DNA of 6,077 nt from contig JBEKUI010000267.1 in NCBI GenBank assembly GCA_049515175.1, positions 1-6,077 of the forward strand, read 5' to 3'. Shown here piece after piece: positions 5,072 through 6,077 of the stretch (positions are counted from its first letter, which is position 1; each line of letters begins with the position of its first letter). Origin of the DNA: JACQNR01 sp049515175. Lineage in GTDB: Bacteria > Acidobacteriota > Terriglobia > UBA7540. The notes below the pieces were generated by a model that made no database searches, had not been told where the DNA came from, and worked only from the letters and a program-made list of their open reading frames with translations. Made by a program: the position numbers and the translations under genes.

Positions 5072-5491
5072 ATGCTCACCGCTTCCCTCGACCTCGACGA
5101 ATTCTCCCGGCAGTTCTCCCAGGCCGCCACCGCCACGGTCCGCGCAGCGGGTGAGACGGCGATCCGCGACGCCGCCGAAAATCTCCGCGGTAGAACCCAA
5201 GAGCAATTCCTCACGGAAGGTGCCGCTTATGGAAACCGCTGGGCCCCACGAAAAAAGCAAAACCCCTGGCCGCTCCTCAATCGCACCGGGCGACTCCTGC
5301 TCTCCTTCGTCGAGCCAGGAAACCCCGAGCACATTGAGGAGTTCGATTTCTCGGACCCCACTCGACCCTCTCTCTTGCTTGGAAGCCGCGTCCCGTATGC
5401 GGACGCTCATCAGAGGGGAACAAAATTCCTGCCCGCCCGCCCCATCCTCACCGCCGCACTTCTCGGCGGCGACGCGAAGGGCGACGGATAA
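5072..5491 (+). CDS. Phage virion morphogenesis / tail completion protein (Mu gpG-like)
   Basis: A 139-residue protein with the recognisable layout of the phage virion morphogenesis family (Phage_tail_S, including Mu gpG). It has an N-terminal helix (AIRDAAENLRGRTQEQF), then GNRWAPRKK at residues 54-62, LNRTGRLLLSF at 69-79, and the signature LLLGSRVPYADAHQRGT, residues 101-117, ending in LPARPIL at 120-126. Family members usually read VGTxVxYAxxHQFG...IPARPFLG. They act at the head-tail junction or tail completion in myophage-like virions. ATG 5072 has only a weak GAGG (5063-5066) upstream; the frame open to 4829 is antiparallel in sense to the preceding gene and is not used. Four bases separate its stop from the next gene. 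It is the only structural protein recognised here, which is odd beside an integrase. Confidence 0.87.
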   Translation: MLTASLDLDEFSRQFSQAATATVRAAGETAIRDAAENLRGRTQEQFLTEGAAYGNRWAPRKKQNPWPLLNRTGRLLLSFVEPGNPEHIEEFDFSDPTRPSLLLGSRVPYADAHQRGTKFLPARPILTAALLGGDAKGDG

Positions 5492-5495
5492 ACCG

Positions 5496-5681
5496 ATGTC
5501 GCCCATGACCGCGCGCCGCGTTCTCTGCGCCCGCCTCGGCATCGAAGTCAGCCGCGCCACGTTCTACCGATGGATGCAAAACGGCGCGATCCACACACTC
5601 AAACTGGTGAACCGCTACTACGTCACGGCCGCCGCCCTGGAGCAATTCATCAGCGAGGCAGACTGGCAGGAAAGCCCATGA
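5496..5681 (+). CDS. Small helix-turn-helix protein, excisionase-like
   Basis: A 61-residue protein made of a single winged helix-turn-helix of the excisionase/MerR-like HTH_17 type. The helices are in TARRVLCARLGIEVSRATFYRWMQ, split over residues 5-28, followed by the wing NGAIHTLKLVNRYYV (29-43) and a last helix AALEQFI (46-52). Such proteins bind DNA near attachment sites to steer integrases towards excision, or act as small regulators. ATG 5496 starts four bases after the previous stop and has a poor ribosome site, so it is probably translated by coupling; ATG 5505 is an alternative. The presence of an integrase in the same element makes an excisionase role attractive, but its position 1.5 kb downstream of the integrase, after a tail gene, leaves a regulator possible. 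Confidence 0.8.
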   Translation: MSPMTARRVLCARLGIEVSRATFYRWMQNGAIHTLKLVNRYYVTAAALEQFISEADWQESP

Positions 5682-5887
5682 CCGACGCCAAGCAAATTCC
5701 CGCGCTGTTCACCGCTCAATCCGAACTCCTCCACGCCTGGGCCGACGCCTTGCACCGCCAGGGCCACCGCACCGACGTGCGCCAGCGCGTCGAGCTACAT
5801 ATGCGGGAGATGGCCGGAAACCTCCAAACCGCCGCGACCGAACCCGACCCCGCGAAACTCCAGCCCGAGCAGGAAGCCCATGCCTGA
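5678..5887 (+). CDS. Unknown 69-aa helical protein
   Basis: Its ATG overlaps the stop of the helix-turn-helix gene as ATGA, and AGGAAAG at 5668-5674 is well placed. The protein is largely helical and rich in Ala, Gln, His and Glu (FTAQSELLHAWADALHRQGH, and RVELHMREMAGNLQ), with no membrane segment. The acidic end is rich in Pro, Glu and Gln. I recognise no family. The tight overlaps on both sides indicate one transcription unit with the genes around it. Confidence 0.7.
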   Translation: MTDAKQIPALFTAQSELLHAWADALHRQGHRTDVRQRVELHMREMAGNLQTAATEPDPAKLQPEQEAHA

Positions 5888-6077
5888 AAGCCCCCGCCGT
5901 CTCAAAAATCCCACTTCGTCTGTGCGCCGTCCGCACCGCGCCGCCCTCAAAAACCCGGTAGAGCTCACGGCAAGGTGGAGAGATGGAATTCGAAAAGCGC
6001 ATCAGCTAATCAACACATTGAAGAAGGGCGACCGAGAGGCTATAGCAGAAGCAACAATGCTCCAAGGAGTCTTAAGC
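5880..6077 (+). CDS. Unknown small protein, cut by window edge
   Basis: ATG 5880 overlaps the stop of the preceding gene by eight bases, and AGGAAG at 5871-5876 precedes it. The frame stays open for 66 codons to the end of the window, so the 3' end is not seen. The first 30 residues are basic and probably disordered (MPESPRRLKNPTSSVRRPHR); residues 32-66 (ELTARWRDGIRKAHQLINTL, then KKGDREAIAEA) look helical and charged. Base composition becomes clearly more AT-rich from about 5975, still in the same open frame. No family is recognised from this part. Confidence 0.6.
   Translation, partial: MPESPRRLKNPTSSVRRPHRAALKNPVELTARWRDGIRKAHQLINTLKKGDREAIAEATMLQGVLS

Noticed and set aside
4982..5560. 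192-codon minus-strand frame opposite the tail-completion gene
   Set aside because: The plus-strand gene has a recognisable family signature. The minus frame has no motif and no fitting neighbour on that strand.

Overview
The window is high-GC bacterial DNA with two parts that read differently. From about 569 to 2705 it looks like host chromosome: a cold-shock/RNA-binding operon, a fatty-acid desaturase and a tRNA-Arg gene. From about 2706 to the right edge it looks like one end of an integrated phage-type element. Taxonomy cannot be fixed from the sequence. A small cold-shock protein followed by a small single-RRM protein with a Gly/Arg tail, in a GC-rich genome, would suit Acidobacteriota or a similar soil phylum. 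This is inference at low to moderate confidence.

Host part. Positions 1-568 hold no convincing complete gene; the first ~80 bases may be the eroded 3' end of an upstream (possibly transposase) gene. An extended -10 at 390-398 and a long, hairpin-bearing leader precede the cold-shock protein (569-772). It is followed in the same direction by an RRM protein (819-1154) and a 70-aa Tudor/SH3-like protein (1170-1382). Together they read as a nucleic-acid-chaperone operon. After two hairpins in 1383-1589 comes a membrane acyl desaturase with all three histidine boxes, starting at TTG 1590. Both the cold-shock and the desaturase functions are commonly linked to life at low temperature. tRNA-Arg(CCT) with encoded CCA occupies 2629-2705 and has a plausible promoter just upstream.

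Element part. A tyrosine recombinase gene (2912-3961) lies about 200 bp from the 3' end of the tRNA and points away from it, the usual arrangement for integration into a tRNA gene. Between them is an open frame (2706-2912) that reads as real coding sequence but has no start of its own. It runs straight out of the tRNA junction and its stop overlaps the integrase ATG, so integration may have cut it. The same stretch contains a perfect 11-bp inverted repeat. After the integrase, tightly packed same-strand small genes with strong Shine-Dalgarno sites continue to the right edge: three or four unknown proteins, a Mu gpG-like tail-completion (virion morphogenesis) protein, an excisionase-like helix-turn-helix protein, and two more small unknowns, the last running off the window. 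The far attachment site is not in view.

The points most worth a second look are the start-less gene cut at the tRNA junction, the integrase with serine where the first catalytic arginine is expected, and a lone tail-morphogenesis gene placed between an integrase and an excisionase-like gene. Together they fit a compact phage-derived element or satellite, or a decaying prophage. The sequence alone does not decide between these.
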